A stretch of 64,000 nt of DNA from Coriaria nepalensis (taxonomy: Eukaryota > Streptophyta > Magnoliopsida > Cucurbitales > Coriariaceae). A program made the translations under genes and the position numbers. Within the stretch, counting starts at the first letter, position 1. The number at the start of each line of letters is the position of its first letter. Shown here one piece after another: positions 26,001 through 39,540 of the stretch. The notes beneath the pieces were generated by a model. It saw nothing but the letters and a program-made list of their open reading frames with translations. It was not told the DNA's origin and made no database searches. The stretch is taken from the NCBI GenBank assembly GCA_027186245.1, contig CP114497.1, positions 4,967,501 to 5,031,500 on the forward strand, in the 5' to 3' direction.

Positions 26001-26640
26001 TGTTGACATTTAATTTAAGCTAGTGTAGAAGATGGTTTCGCTTGCTCTCTGTAGTCTGAGATCAGATGCCATGGTCTTCTTCATTTCTGCAAATAAACTC
26101 TTTTCTACATCTTAGATTGGTTGTTGAGTTGAAATTTTTTATAACCTCTCAAAAAGTGGTACGTATAAAATTCTGAAATGCATGTGATGTATATGTTCTG
26201 AAATTCATGACTGTGCAATGACGAATGCATGCTGTGTTTTTTGGGATTGTGAAATGAATGATTTGAAATGGATGTACATGTTAAATTGTTTCAGTGTCGT
26301 ATTAACATTGAGTACTATGCACAGCATTTTTTTGTTCCTAACCACTAAATACTGAATGGCAGCATATATTGACTGTTACTGATAAACATGTATTGATTGT
26401 TATGAATACTGAATGAAGAACATGTGTTATTGGTACTAGTTTTTAATTAGAGTCTGGAATCTGAATTGAATATGAACAACATTTGTTTTGTTGACTGTAT
26501 ATGAATATGTGATGAGTTATATCTGAATTGGTTGAGTATATATCAATGTTTCCCTCTGCATTTTTTGATAGCTGTTAGTTTTTATGACCTGGCCTGTTTA
26601 ACATAATTCTGTGTTGGATTGTTGTTGTTATTTACCATTC
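26001..26640 (+). promoter_or_regulatory. 3' UTR and downstream flank of the FAR1-related gene
   Basis: AATAAA occurs about 90 bases after the stop (CAAATAAACTC near 26,091). The rest is T-rich with no coding signal. Confidence 0.4.
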
Positions 26641-26678
26641 AATTGTTTGATCATGACATATGGATGGTTGACTAAAGC

Positions 26679-26960
26679 TGGATTCGTGAAAGCAACCTCC
26701 TATCGAACAATTACGAGAATGGTGTGGTAGAAATTTTATTCATTGCCTCGTGTGAGATGGGCAACAGAGATGAGATTTGGTGTCCTTATCGAAGGTGTAT
26801 CAATAGTTACGAGCAACCTCTGCCAGCGATTCGTAATCACTTGTTTTAGCATGGATTTTATGTCAATTACATGGAGTGAACTCTACATGATGAAGCAATA
26901 TCTGAAAGAGTCACGGACATGGAGTTTGAGAACTGCAATGACTATGATGATATTTAAACA
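26679..26960 (+). pseudogene. CACTA transposon Transpos_assoc domain relic
   Basis: One frame reads WIRESNLLSNNYENGVVEI, LFIASCEMGNRDEIWCPYRR, CINSYEQPLPAIRNHLF, stop, HGFYVNYME, stop, TLHDEA. This is the N-terminal domain of plant CACTA TNP2-type transposases (GNxxxIxCPCxxCxN..., VxxHLxxxGFxxxYxxW.xHGE). Two stops and loss of one CPC cysteine (now Tyr) show decay. No TNP2 core follows; LTR copy B begins directly after it. Confidence 0.7.
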
Positions 26961-28920
26961 TTTTGTGAGATATAATATTATTTGTTAATATGAATGATAA
27001 TATTGTTTGTTCAATCTAGGCATTCATTCATTTCTTATATTTATAAATTATGTTATAATTAATATCTTATATTTTATAAATAAATATCATAATAAAGTCC
27101 AGTATATTAAGTAATGCATTTTGAAGATTATGATGGAAATTATTTTTATTGAGACTCAAGTTTCTTAAAGTTTAAAGACATGAATTATTCGTTGTCATAG
27201 AATCTCAAAAATGGATATTGATGATTCGGATAGATAATCACATAGTTTATCATCTAAAATATTTAGGGTGGCCGATCTCATGGTCATTGGTGTTAATGAA
27301 ATATCATGATGATTATGTGGATATTTAGTAGAGACTAAAGGTATCAAATGTGACACTTAGATAATTCTCAATAGTAATTAATATTAAATGTAATGAGAAT
27401 TATTTAATAATTATATTACATGTAGACTTGAGATTTTCATGGTGTCTTATGTGCTGAGTTTCATACTTTGACATAATTCTAATTAGGCCTAGCTAAGGGT
27501 AAACATGAAGTGAACCGTTGGATATAAAATATTATACATACAGGTTGTGAGTGATCAAGAAAGAATACATCGTTTTTGTATTTAAAAATAAGTCTTATGA
27601 GCTATATAATTTATTGAACAATGAAATTCTTGCAAGATAGTATGGTATGAAAAGAGTTTCAGTAAATCAATTATCTATCATTATGAATTTATCTATATGA
27701 ATTTATATAGCAGTTCATATAATTTATCTATTATGAATTAATAGTTAATACATGTCCTATGACGAATCAGGACATTGGTTAGATAGAAGGATCGTTATTG
27801 TATAATTGTTAGTCACAACATGTTCTTTTGAAAGATGTTTACTTCTCATCTCTTGGGTTGTCTTGACACTATGCTATAAGTCAATCTTGACTTGGAGGTA
27901 TAAGTTAATTAATCATGAAATGATTGAATTAACTTTTTAGTTTAAAATGTGTTTTAAACCTAAACAAATCTAAGTCTTATGAGATACTCATACAAGCCTA
28001 ATGTAGAAACTAATCAGTCATATGCATTAAAGTTCAAATATAACTCAGTTAAGTTTTCTATGAAGATAAGGAAAATGGACAGTTTGATTTTATGAGTAAA
28101 ATTGTAATTTATGTTATAATATGATTATAAGGGCAAAATAGTAAATTATTAATTTATTAAATCTAATGTCATGCAGCTCTGCTAGTATAATTAAACATGA
28201 CATTAATTTAATAGAAATTAATAATTTATATCAGGACTCTTTTCTTTATTTAATTGTAAAAGTATTTTGAAGATCCATAATTAGTAATTAGATATTAAAT
28301 GATTAAAGAGCTAATTTGTTAATTAAATTTTATAGGCTAAGTTAATCAAAATATTGATAAATACATGAGCTAAGGACTCATGACAAGGCCGATCATACAT
28401 TAGATGAGTTTGATTCATTATTTCCTTAATTGGTTTAAAAAAACTTAATATTATAAGGAAACCTAACATTATAAGAAAATTTAATGTTATTAGAAAACTT
28501 GAAACCTAATGAAGTATTATAAATACCTCATTAGAGTGGTCGAAAATAATACTCTTTTACTTGCCTCTTGGCTGAAATCTCTAGTGTGAGAAAGTGAGAC
28601 TTTCCCTTTCCTTTTTGCAACATTTTTTAATAATATGATAAATCTTAAAATATAAAATCAACCGAATGAATTGAACTGCATGAATTTCGATTAAAGAGTA
28701 AATACTTGGGCACCTCGATCTTCTTATTGAATTTTGCTAGAATGAAGGAATAAGGAGATTCGTTCAGTGTTGTAAATTAGTAAGTTTTCTTAAATTTTAT
28801 CTTAATCTTTTACTTTTCTAAAATTTTAATGTACTTTCCATTAAATATATATATATGATATTATACGATCGATCTTGAGATGTATATCTATTAATTTAAT
28901 CCGCGTTTAGGATTATATCC
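26960..28920 (+). repeat. LTR-family copy B, longest copy
   Basis: It aligns with copy E (minus, 16,450-17,262) over its first part, copy A over the middle and copy D over the 3' part, so it is the reference copy. It has TATAAATAC at about 28,520 followed by CCTCTTGGC and GAGAAAG, an LTR-like promoter and R region. It ends within about 120 bases of the first BASS1-like exon. No internal retrotransposon genes are attached, so a solo LTR is the simplest reading. Confidence 0.65.
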
Positions 28921-29041
28921 ATATATCCGAAAATTTTTAATCCACGGTAGGATAAGCAATATTCAACATTTTTATTCTATCCAATAGGAGATTTGACAAA
29001 ACCCGATTGTCTTCAACTCTTTTCCTTTCCTCTTTCCACAG

Positions 29042-29959
29042 ACCTTTACCACTCTCAGTTGGGTTTACTGCGCAATATGGGCTCAAACCGGTCATTGGAG
29101 TACTAATAGCAAGAGCCTTCAACCTGTCTCAAATGCTCTATGCTGGATTTGTTCTCACATCCTGTGTGGCAGGGGCTCAACTGTCTAGCTATGCTAGTTT
29201 CTTGAGTAAAGGAGATGTTGCCATAAGCATTCTTCTCACCAGCTCGACCACCGTCGCGTCTGTTCTAGTCACACCGCTCCTGACTAGACTTCTCATTGGG
29301 TCCATTGTTCCAGTTGATGCAGTGGCCATGTCCAAGTCAATATTGCAGGTAAGTATTATCAGTGTTTTACTAGATTCCATGCTTTTTAAATATATGTAGT
29401 TGTCAAGTGTACAGTTTTCAATTATGCATTCTGAGCGTCATTCCCTCCAGGTTGTTCTAGTCCCAATTACTGTCGGCCTCTTCCTCAACACTTACGCAAA
29501 GCCAGTTGTGGCTGTTCTTCAACCAGTAATGCCATTTGTTGCAATGATTTGCACATCCTTGTGTATTGGCAGCCCGCTTCCAATCAACAGGGCCCAGATC
29601 CTTTCCATAGCCTGGCCTTCATAGTGGGCTAACAAGCTTCCATTTGGGAGGTAAAAGTTGATTTTTGTTGTTCGATTCATATCCGTAGTAAATTATGTAC
29701 TTTAGTAGTTAGTGCTAACAATTTGATTGATTCAACAACAGGCAAGAAGAAGAAGTAAGTAGGACAATCTCTTTATGTACAGGAATGCAGAGTGGCTGGT
29801 CTTCTTGCGACCCAGTTCCTTGGGAGCACTCAAGCAGTCCCTCCAGCATGTTCAGTAGTTGCCATGGCCATAATGGGCCTTTCTCTGGTTTCTTTCTGGG
29901 GCACTGGGCTTAGGATAAGAGACCTAGCTTCCATCATCCGTTCCAATGAGGGGAACTAG
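29042..29959 (+). pseudogene. BASS1: BASS1-like plastid metabolite/sodium cotransporter copy, 5' truncated and shifted
   Basis: BASS proteins are plastid-envelope bile acid:sodium symporter family carriers. Three exons are recognisable: 29042-29348 (after TTTCCACAG), 29451-29650 and 29742-29959. They encode PLPLSVGFTAQYGLKPVIGV, FVLTSCVAGAQLSSYASFLS, KGDVAISILLTSSTTVAS, PVDAVAMSKSILQ, VVLVPITVGLFLNTYAKP, MICTSLCIGSPLPINRAQIL, then a damaged stretch with an internal deletion and a stop, REEEVSRT-like sequence, a second small deletion, and GLLATQFLGSTQAVPPACSV through IRDLASIIRSNEGN. The N-terminal exons (transit peptide and first helices) are missing and LTR copy B lies in their place. I conclude it is a truncated duplicate pseudogene. 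Confidence 0.85.
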
Positions 29960-31080
29960 TTCTATGTTCTGATAAAAAGGCTTCTTCATCAAGGCTAAGT
30001 TACAGAGGGCTAAGATCTAACTGAAACCGATTGTTTCAAGACTCAAAATTCTCGAGCAGGCCATTACTCGTCTGTTAGAGGCGATGGGTCGTGTTACAAG
30101 GAGCGTTATTTATGTACACTGTACATATTCAGGAGTCAAATGCTAGATAGATACAAAGGGAATAGAACCATAAATATAGCATGCCTATACTTGATAAGAG
30201 TCTTAATAGCTTTAAGCTTACACTTACAAGCTGCGCCTTTTAGGTTACAGCTATTTTGCATACAGTAAACAACCATTTGTTAGTAAATGTAGCTAATAAA
30301 TTATGGGCTAAAGACTAAAAACTTGGTATTTTGTAAGGGGGTCAAAAATTCTCTATTTTAAAATGAATAAAATGACCCTCTATTTTCTATAATATATGCA
30401 AGAAAACTCATACCGTTATTGTCCAATGGAACAGCGATGTGGCACTAGAAAGGATGTGGTTGTACCGACAGGTAGCTGCACCTGCATTCGGCTGTGGTGA
30501 CCGGTTTGCTTGTCGGGGTTATGATATTTTTTTTTTTACAAATGCTAGCTGATATTCTTTGTAACTCATTTACTCGTTTTAAAACACGGGTTATTAGCAG
30601 CTCCTTTTTATGAAATAGCAGGCAAATCGCCGTTCGTGGGTGACAACAGCTTATCATTATTCCTTAGCATAACCTTTTGAGCTGTGAGAACGAGCGTATT
30701 TATAAACTAGTATTATTTAAGGTTAGTTATGGATATGATTTTTTTATTTATTTATTAAATAATAATAATAAATAAATAAAGCAAACTTGGGTGAGTATCA
30801 AAAGTAATGTGAATGTTTTCAGGTGTGCTCCTTTTTAATTTGGGAACAATATTCTCTTAGTTAGAAAAGAAACCATAGGCCTAAGTTAAAGTGTACGATG
30901 AATATTTAATCTTATATTTTAACTTCAAAAATTAGTACACTAATTGCAGACTTGGTAGGGAAAAAAAAGGAGCCAAATTATTTGTAGTGAGCGACAACAA
31001 AATTAAAACATCATTTAATAATACAGACTTGTTGAAAGGAAGGGTACATAACTAACTATTCACAGAAGCAAATACCCTTT
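29960..31080. other. Intergenic sequence downstream of the BASS1-like copy
   Basis: Contains no supported gene. A 70-codon minus-strand open frame at 30,445-30,657 has no domain and no splice context. Confidence 0.4.
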
Positions 31081-31099
31081 GGGGGGGAAAAAATTAAAT

Positions 31100-31101
31100 T
31101 G

Positions 31102-31135
<34 letters not shown>

Positions 31136-31140
31136 TATAT
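31100..31140. repeat. Poly(A) run followed by (AT)n microsatellite
   Basis: About 17 A residues run into about 11 AT units, 120 bases beyond the fimbrin stop codon. Confidence 0.95.
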
Positions 31141-31258
31141 TCGAATTTCTATGAAGCAATTGTGATATTTGCCAACAAATTTTAATCCAAAAAACAAAAG
31201 GTAAAATAACAGGTAATAATAATCAGATGGGAATCCAGCAGATGTTCTGCCATAAAAT

Positions 31259-34200
31259 TCACATGTTCCCATTTTCCTCCGTTGATGTTTCAGAGGCAGA
31301 GTCGTCTGTTGAATTTGAAATCACCTCCGACTGACTGCCATTTTCACTATCTGAAGTTCCAGATGCTCTGTCTTCAACAGGTTGTTTCAAGAACCAATAC
31401 ATGATACTTGCAGTCAAGGTCAGGATCATCTTTTGGTTAACCTGATAACATGTGCACTTATTATTAGTCCATGCTATTATCACAATAAAATCAGCAACTA
31501 TGTGGAATCTACTCAAGCCTCATGTCAAGATACTCTATTATTAGTTATTATAAGTTTTTCTTGCGTAGAAAACTTCCTTTCTATATTGTAAACAAGTTAA
31601 TGATCGGAAGAAAGCATGTAAAATAACCTAATCATTTTTTGGAGCTAAGCAAAATTTAATGCAATTTCACGCGTAACTAGTCTAGGGATCACATTGTAAG
31701 TACATCATTGAGGGTTCTAATTGTATACTATCAAAAGTGCAAACATGTCGCTTAGAAAATCGTCAGGTTGTGACATGATGAGCCTTGATTACTCATTATA
31801 CCATATTACTCATTATACCAATACTTGAATGGTTAAAACGGGACAAATCTAGTTGAGTCATTCTTGCATGGGGGTATGAATTCCACTATCATAATGGCAT
31901 AGCATGTATGTCCAGAACATTAGTGTAGACATAGCTGCAAAATATGCTCTTGCAAAAGATGATTATAAACAAGTACCTCGGTGATGTCTTCAGGTAGCAA
32001 AAATATTGAACATCCAAGCTTTCTTGCGATGCTGATTATGTATGTGGCATTCATCTTTTTCTCCTCGTCTGTGGTGGTCATGACAAGAGGTTTAATAATA
32101 ATAATAATAAGAGAAGCATAATCGGGCTGAAATAAGAGCAAGAATAACAATATTCACCATGCAAAAGAATAATATCTTCTGTCCTGACGTATCAGTACTT
32201 AGCGTATCATCTGGGTTCACTTAATTGTTATCAATTCAATTGAATTCTTCTATGATTTTCAATTGAACTTGTGGGCCAATTCCCCCTTCGTACTACCAAA
32301 AAATGACTCCAGCACAGATTTGGTTCCGAACAAATCAAGTTTGAATTTTGCTAATACTTATTATTGGCTTCGTAATGTAGTTTTCATACCAAAGCAATAC
32401 GAAACATGAAACCGATGATTTTACATACCAGTGTCACTCTAATATGCAATTATAGTTGTATTCTTAAACATCGTTTGACGAAATATTGGCAGCGGAAATT
32501 ACCTACACTTATTAAAGTTTTGGCTGATTTGGCTTGACTAATGTTTCTTAGAAGGCGTAGCAAAAAGCAGCTCTTAATAAAACAAACACAATAATGTGAA
32601 TTCTATATACAACAGTTAGGTCATGTTTGATTCAATGGAATGAAAATTTCCTTCCATTCAACTATTTGGTTCAGGAATGATGGAATGTGAATGATATTTT
32701 ATTCCCACTTGAATGAAAAAATCATTATTTTATTCCTACCTAAATAGGTATATTTGGTGGGAATTAATATAAATATCCATTTATATGGGATTGTTTTTCA
32801 TATTTTTTAATTCTATTATGCTACTTGTGTAATTTTTGAATTTTCTTGTTCAATGGAACGAAAAAAACACTATTATCATTCTCATTCCCACAAAGGAATC
32901 GAACCAAACGAATCTTAGGTTCTCTGTAGCAATAATTTTCAGTAATAATCATCGAATACATCCGTACTATCAAGGACTTTAGTTATAACAGTATTGCTCA
33001 TAGGCTAATAGTGACAGAAATATGTTATCATAGACGAAGGGCAACTCTAGGTAATGCTTTAAATGGGTCATTAACCTAAACAGAGCATCAAAAACTGGAT
33101 GGCAATCATTTTCGTATTAATAATGGATACACATTCCAGTCCACAATTTCCAAAATTTTGCAAGTAAGCATGAATATATGGATCCAATTGTAATGAAACA
33201 TACCGGTACTTCCCTTTGTAACGAGGCTCCAATTTACAACTCGGGGCTGCACAGAACTAAGAAGCTCAAGGAAAAATATCCCATCCGACAACCTCTTGTC
33301 CTGTAAATTTATATTGTAACAGTAAATCAATACACTCCCACTCATCGTGATGTCAAACACAAAAGGTCAGTCAACTCGTGCTTTAGAGGGAAAAAAAAAA
33401 AAAGGACTGGACAATGCAACTCTTAAATATACCGGAGATATAAATCTATGAATGAACGCTTAAGGATAAAAAGACCATACTTTAAAACTGTCCATTCGAA
33501 TTTGGCTTCCCGAGTTGCTGACTTTGTTGTTAGCCCATTGTAGGATATCAGCATCAATGATCTCCTTCCCATAGGAATGAAATCTTAAGTTTTTTAAAAG
33601 TTGGAGGATGTTGTATCGCATTAACTGCCACAAATAAGCTGAAAAAAAAGGGGCCCCGGCATTATACCTTATAAAGTGAAACAAAAGGCACTTGAAATTT
33701 GATGCACTTTTAGAATCCTTGAAAAAACAAAATTCTATGTTGTGTTGACAGACATACTTTCATTATCTGTCTAGCTTACTCACAACATCATAATCATCAT
33801 CATCACAATGAATTAGAAGAAAAACATACCCAATATTAGCTTCTTGTTTCCCTGCACAATGTCATTTCCAGCGATATTAACTAGTGAAAACTTCAATTGT
33901 TTCCCTATTTTTACTACTTGATTGCAGTTTTCTACTTTTCTAAATGGCATTTTAATTGGAGGTTTGTTTGCTAACTTCCAGTTAACAATTCCCGGTGACA
34001 CCTTTTCTAGTGTCTCCAAAAGAACCCACCTGCAGAAGTAGCACAATTACATTAGCAATTTACTAACCTTTCTTCTTTATCTTAAGAATACCATTACAAA
34101 CTGAAGTACTTAAATTTGGAGACTAGAACCTATCTGAAGGATAACTATTGAACATAAGAAATTTTAAATACTACAGGCAGTTAAGTTATGTGAGACAAAA

Positions 34201-37200
34201 GTATTCACTTTCAACTATGCAAGATTAAATAGAAGCATTCTTTACCCATTTCTAAGATCTTCAAAGACATTATTGATGTAAGTTGAATGTCCGAGACTAT
34301 TTATCCATAAGCGGAATGCTTTCTCTTCCCTAGTAACTTGGGTGTCATCCAGAGAACTTTCAAGAAATGATATCTGCTTTGTCTGAGTAGAGAGCCCATT
34401 TCTACATAGCATACAATCAAAAATATTGACAACTTGTTAAGGCAAGCAGGAAAACTATATCATATATATAGTTATGCCAGACTAAACAGACAGGTATATT
34501 GCACTGTTAATAACTTGCACACCTTCAGCCAAAAAACAAAAACTTTCATACCAAGCTTTCATAACAAGCTCAGTAATGGTAAGGCTGTGGATCTGGAAAC
34601 TCAATAAAGACGATTAAATTGAAAATATAATAAGTCAAGTTTTCTATGTTTCCATGCTTCTACATAAAAAGATCGAGACTGGTTCATACAGAACAGAAAA
34701 TTAAAGAGGGACAAAAAACTGATAAAGTAGATCGATTAATCAGGACTAATGTAGGCAAAAAATCATTATAAAACCATCATATAACTAAGTAAGAAGTCCA
34801 AATAGAAAACATTGATCAAGGAGCAACAAGAGCTCACACTCACCTATGTTGGAAGATATGTGCAACAAAAGCAAGATTCAGGTTAGGGGAACCTTCCACA
34901 ATATCTTTTGCTGTCAGGTATCTCTTACATCCCATCTTATCTGCATGTTCAAGAACCAACTTTGCCCTTTCTAAAGAATCTTTCACAGCTAATGTAGATG
35001 GATTAGTGTGCTCAGGTGCAAGAACATTTAAGAGGTGAGTGTACGCCTCTGCATCCTGCAGGTTGACCATCTACTAGTCACATGCATGCAACATCGCAGG
35101 AAAACAATATGAAAAATGCTGTAAATGTTTCCATGCCAGGAAACTATTTGTTTGAGGGAAATATTGCTTTTGTTAAGTCACATGGCTGAGGAAAAAATAA
35201 TCTAGTGATTTAAACCTATAAACACCAGGCAGAGAAGCAATGAAATATATCTGCTTACTAAAAGCAAATGGTATTATAACAAATAGCAGCTAAGCATAGA
35301 ATATTATGTTCATAATCCTACTATAAATGACAAAACAGTGGTTACTGGTGCTATTAAATTAAGTAAAGGTAGCTCATCCATATGATTGTTCCGTAAGTAT
35401 TACTTATGCTGGCTGGCGTGTGCATGATGTTAAGGATGTTTTCGGTTCACTTGTCGTGCTTGATGATGTAATAATGCTTTTAAAGATTCTGGTAAAGGTG
35501 GATTCCCACTCTATAAAATATTATGATTCTCTCCTTAGAATCTAAACTTCTCACCTTTGTAATACCACTTCTCCTTGCATTGTTATAAACTGATAAAATA
35601 ATTCTCCGAGTACCAAGGACAAAGTTATTTCCTTAAGTAGTAATACATTCAACTTTCAACTACGTATCATCTTGGACACCCACTACTACTGATGTCTCGG
35701 ATAGAATTGACCTAAATACATAACCTAACTATTAAGCAGAGGTTATCAGTAATCAGTAGACTGCATAAGTCCTATACTAGAGTCAGAAAACCAATTCTTT
35801 CCACTGTGAATAACTCAATCATACTCAATTAAATAACAAGTATCCTTGTTAGCAATGGGATCGACAATACTTATGAGCTACTATCTTCTTAGTACACGTC
35901 GATATTCCTGATTGTAGCCAAAAGTGACCTAATACTATTTTATCAAGTTGAGTTGGCTAAACACTCGGCTCAAAAGTATTTAATCCTCGGAAACACATAA
36001 CTGAACAGACATTTCAGCCTGCACAGCGTTCAAAAACTTTTTAGAACCAATGGGCATCAGCAAGTCTGCAAAAATACTGTGAAAAGGAAGGTTCAGATTT
36101 GACCCTGTATATCCCTATTCCTCTTATGGAAAAAATATGTATTTCTCTTTCATACTCGATGAAAATGTATTAATTGTAGATTATGAACCTTATCCTTGTA
36201 CCATCCACATATTCACCACTGAAAACTCAAACTTAATCTAACTATGTGGACCAATGTTATAGATGATAATGCAGTGGAGTATCAAGTAAAAGAAACCACT
36301 TAGTGATCGACATCACAAGTGATATAAATTAATTATAACATATTCTCTTTCACCTTTACATCAGAAGAAAAGTTTGTAACTATCTTTTCGTATCCTGCCT
36401 TTCTCAATTGAAAATTCATCCACCTTAGTAAGATCTTTTCTGGTGGTAGACACATCAACTCTTCTACATCCTGTAAACTTAAGACATAGAAATCAGTATC
36501 ATATCAAACAATCAACAGTAGTGAAACTCTTTTAGAAAAGGGTCCAATGAACAAAGATGGACCATTGTACCTTGCCATCACCAACCAGCTCCACCAATTG
36601 AGGCGTTTTTTTCAGATTAAGGTCCGCCAGTAATTGTATCTATGATAGTGTAGCCATCGGGAAGATCAAAACAATTAATATTGAAACCAATGTTTTTACG
36701 TATGGCACTATGAAATCAGAATATGTTTGTTGTGTCAAGTGACTGATGTGCAAACGTTAATTAGGATTTCAATGTTGTGTCAGGTGACTGATATGCAAAC
36801 ATTACAATTAATATCATACCTTAATGATTTGAGATATCACTCCAAGTACAAGGTGACGCTGAAAATATATAAAGTAAAATTTTTATTAATTGAGATCTTA
36901 GAATAGCAAAAATATCCAAACTAACGTTTTCAATATTCCTAATGTAACTGATTTGGTGGAAAAATATTCATATACCAGTACTTATGAGTCAAAAAAAAAG
37001 AAGAGAAACGTAAGTAAATAAAGTTGACAATAGATTTTCATACTCAAATTATAACATGGAACAGTAATTTTAATCAGAGACCAGGAAATAATCCTTCCAA
37101 ATTCTGCCTGATCATATTTGTTACTTTGTATACTTATCAGAATTGGAAGGTCAGTTTGGTCCAATGAACCAATTGAACCTCCAAAGCCAAATGAACCATT

Positions 37201-38553
37201 TAGTATGAATGGTTACACTTGAACTACCAAACCTGAAGATACATAACAGCCTCCATATCGGAAGGAGAAATCTTACATAGTATTTCATTGTTTTTCAAGC
37301 CTTTAAGCTCTGTGAACGAAAAGACAGTAAAGTTCTAGGTTTGCACATATAATAAAGAAGAGAAAAAAAAACCTTTGATGGAATGGATTTGATGGGCTAG
37401 AAATAAATTTGTCCATGGAATATATATAGTATCTACTTCATTTATTCTGATAGGAACAGGCAACTCTACATACCCTTCCTTCAATGAAGTCTTGAGTTCC
37501 AATATTGACAACAGTGCATCCGATAGCCTTGGCAGAGTTGAGGCAAAGTGTATGATTTTCATTTCTCTCCCACGGGTTGAGCATACTCTTTGTGTTGATT
37601 GCCCGTTCATCTATTGTACCCGGAACCGCCACATTGATTAGCTTACTGAATCAAATAGACGAACGGAATAGTTAATGAATATAGAATTGAAGAAAATTAA
37701 GAGTAAAGTCTAAAACAAGTAGATAGAATGGATACTGGCCAGAGAAGAACTCCATCCTTTGCAATCTCAAATAAATCGTTGGTTGAGGGGTCTAAAGGCA
37801 GATATCTCTTAAGAAATTCATCTTGTGAAAGGTAATTGTTGATGTGTGCAACGTATGAGGCCTTCTCAGATTCGCTAATAGTGTGAAGCAGTGTGGTGGT
37901 AGCAGTCTTAAGGAAGGCAGAAGAATTCTTCGCCCCACTACCAGTTCTTGCGTTTACATGTGCTTGTAATTCCAAATGAACCTGAAACGTTACAACATTG
38001 TTATACTTCCCTACACTCTCTCGGTAGCCAAACACAGGATCTAGTCCTTCGAAGCTAACCATTGAAGAGTCAAAATCCAAACAAAGGAAACAAATATCTA
38101 TAAGACTCGCAAGTGAAAGAGTCGAGAACAAACTCTGAGGAAGAACTCGAAATCCACGTCGTCGTCTTCTGGATTTTGGTAAAAATCGTGAATGAAAGAA
38201 GCTCTGTCCTGCTCTGTGAGATTTTCTCCAACAACTTTAAGCCTCGACATCTTGGAAGCCAAGTTTCCAACCGTAAGCCTTCCATTCTCCCTCTTCATGC
38301 TCATGTACTGAACGTTACAAAATCAGATACATAGAAAATCAAAATGGAAGCAGAATAATTAGTTGTTTGACATCCGGGGAAATAAAATCCAAGAAAAAGT
38401 GAGAATGAGCTACAAAGAAACAGAGCAACTAGGAAACGAGAAATAAGAGGAAAAAGGGAAAATTACGTGAGACTTGAGGCCACGGAGTTCGACTTGAGTG
38501 AACTGGTTTTGGAGCCATGGATCTGAAACTAGAATGCCGACGTAACCAGACAT
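31259..38553 (-). CDS. FIM: Fimbrin (plastin), actin-bundling protein, 14 exons
   Basis: Plant fimbrins cross-link actin filaments into bundles in the cytoplasm. Exons, 5' to 3': 38553-38467, 38307-38134, 37981-37740, 37645-37474, 36858-36820, 36639-36571, 36470-36354, 35055-34844, 34401-34246, 34029-33830, 33638-33481, 33300-33204, 32068-31977, 31441-31259. All join in phase, giving 665 residues, within the plant fimbrin range (about 650-690). The N-terminus [15 protein letters not shown] is typical. A degenerate EF-hand region (about 1-85) precedes four calponin-homology domains, roughly 125-245, 270-375, 395-500 and 515-625. Signature pieces are [58 protein letters not shown] and [13 protein letters not shown] text. 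An acidic Ser-rich tail ([10 protein letters not shown]..., STEENGNM) ends it. Intron 3 appears to use a GC donor. One exon-3 boundary base is uncertain by 1. No lesion was seen. Confidence 0.9.
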
Positions 38554-38720
38554 GTGCTTATTCTCAAGTCTCAACTGAGAAACGAAGTATGGAGGAAGAG
38601 AAAAAGGAGAAAAATACGATTTGAGATCTTACAGAGGGGGTCACTTGGATCAGTACTAGAGCTTGTCAGAGGTAGATGTGAGAGAGAGAGATAGAGAATT
38701 CAAATTATGACGATGCTATC
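38554..38720 (-). promoter_or_regulatory. Fimbrin 5' leader
   Basis: Directly upstream of the ATG on the minus strand is a short leader with a GA/CT-rich run (GAGAGAGATAGAG region near 38,680), a frequent core-promoter or leader element in plants. Confidence 0.4.
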
Positions 38721-39540
38721 CCCTCGGTCCTTTTTCTCTCTAAAAAAGAAAGGAGGGGGGGTGGGGTCAAGAGGGAAGTTGGGGAACGTGAGATGGAGCC
38801 ATGCTGTCGCTGCAGATTTCAAATTGTGGCCAATTCACAGTTAATTATATGAGTACACGCTTTCTGACTGAGAATTTGAATCAAGACAGGACAAGCCAAG
38901 CAAGAGACTTATCAAATAATCTGTTATGTCTGCGTCACAAAAGGAACTTGTAATTATTCAAGTTTTTTCCCTTTTAGGAATTCGTAATTAATTGTATTAT
39001 AACTAAGAACTTGTTTGGGAATTTTTGGAGTGTTTATAACCCATGAAAGTTACTTATTTTACAAAGCTATTTACTTTAGATACTACTTAAAAAAGAAGAA
39101 GAGAAGTTATAAAATCTTCTTTCACTAAATTTATGACAATAATTTTGGTAGAGTACTGATATAATGTTTCCTTTTGTTCAAGAAAAGTAATAAGAAAAAA
39201 TTTGAGTGAAAAAATTGACTAATGTTGTAATTTCTTGTATCTTTTTTTATTCGTAAAATGATCACTTCTTTCCTTTTTCAAGCTTTTATTTTACTTCTTA
39301 AGATTTGTATATTAGTTAAAATATGAGTATAGGTTTTTATTGGCATCACATACTTATGTAAAACTTGTTTAAGAGAATTTTTAGTTTAGAATATATCTGA
39401 AATCTCCTCTTATTTCTTTTTTGGAAGAGAAGCTAGAACAATCTTGAATTGCGCCACTAATGGTAGGTCTTATCGCAAAGGAAAAATTTTCCTTCCTTAC
39501 TATTCTTTTTAGTTATGATCTTCTTTATTTTAAGATGTGC
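38721..39540. other. AT-rich intergenic sequence upstream of fimbrin
   Basis: No gene, repeat unit or transposon protein was recognised. Confidence 0.4.
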
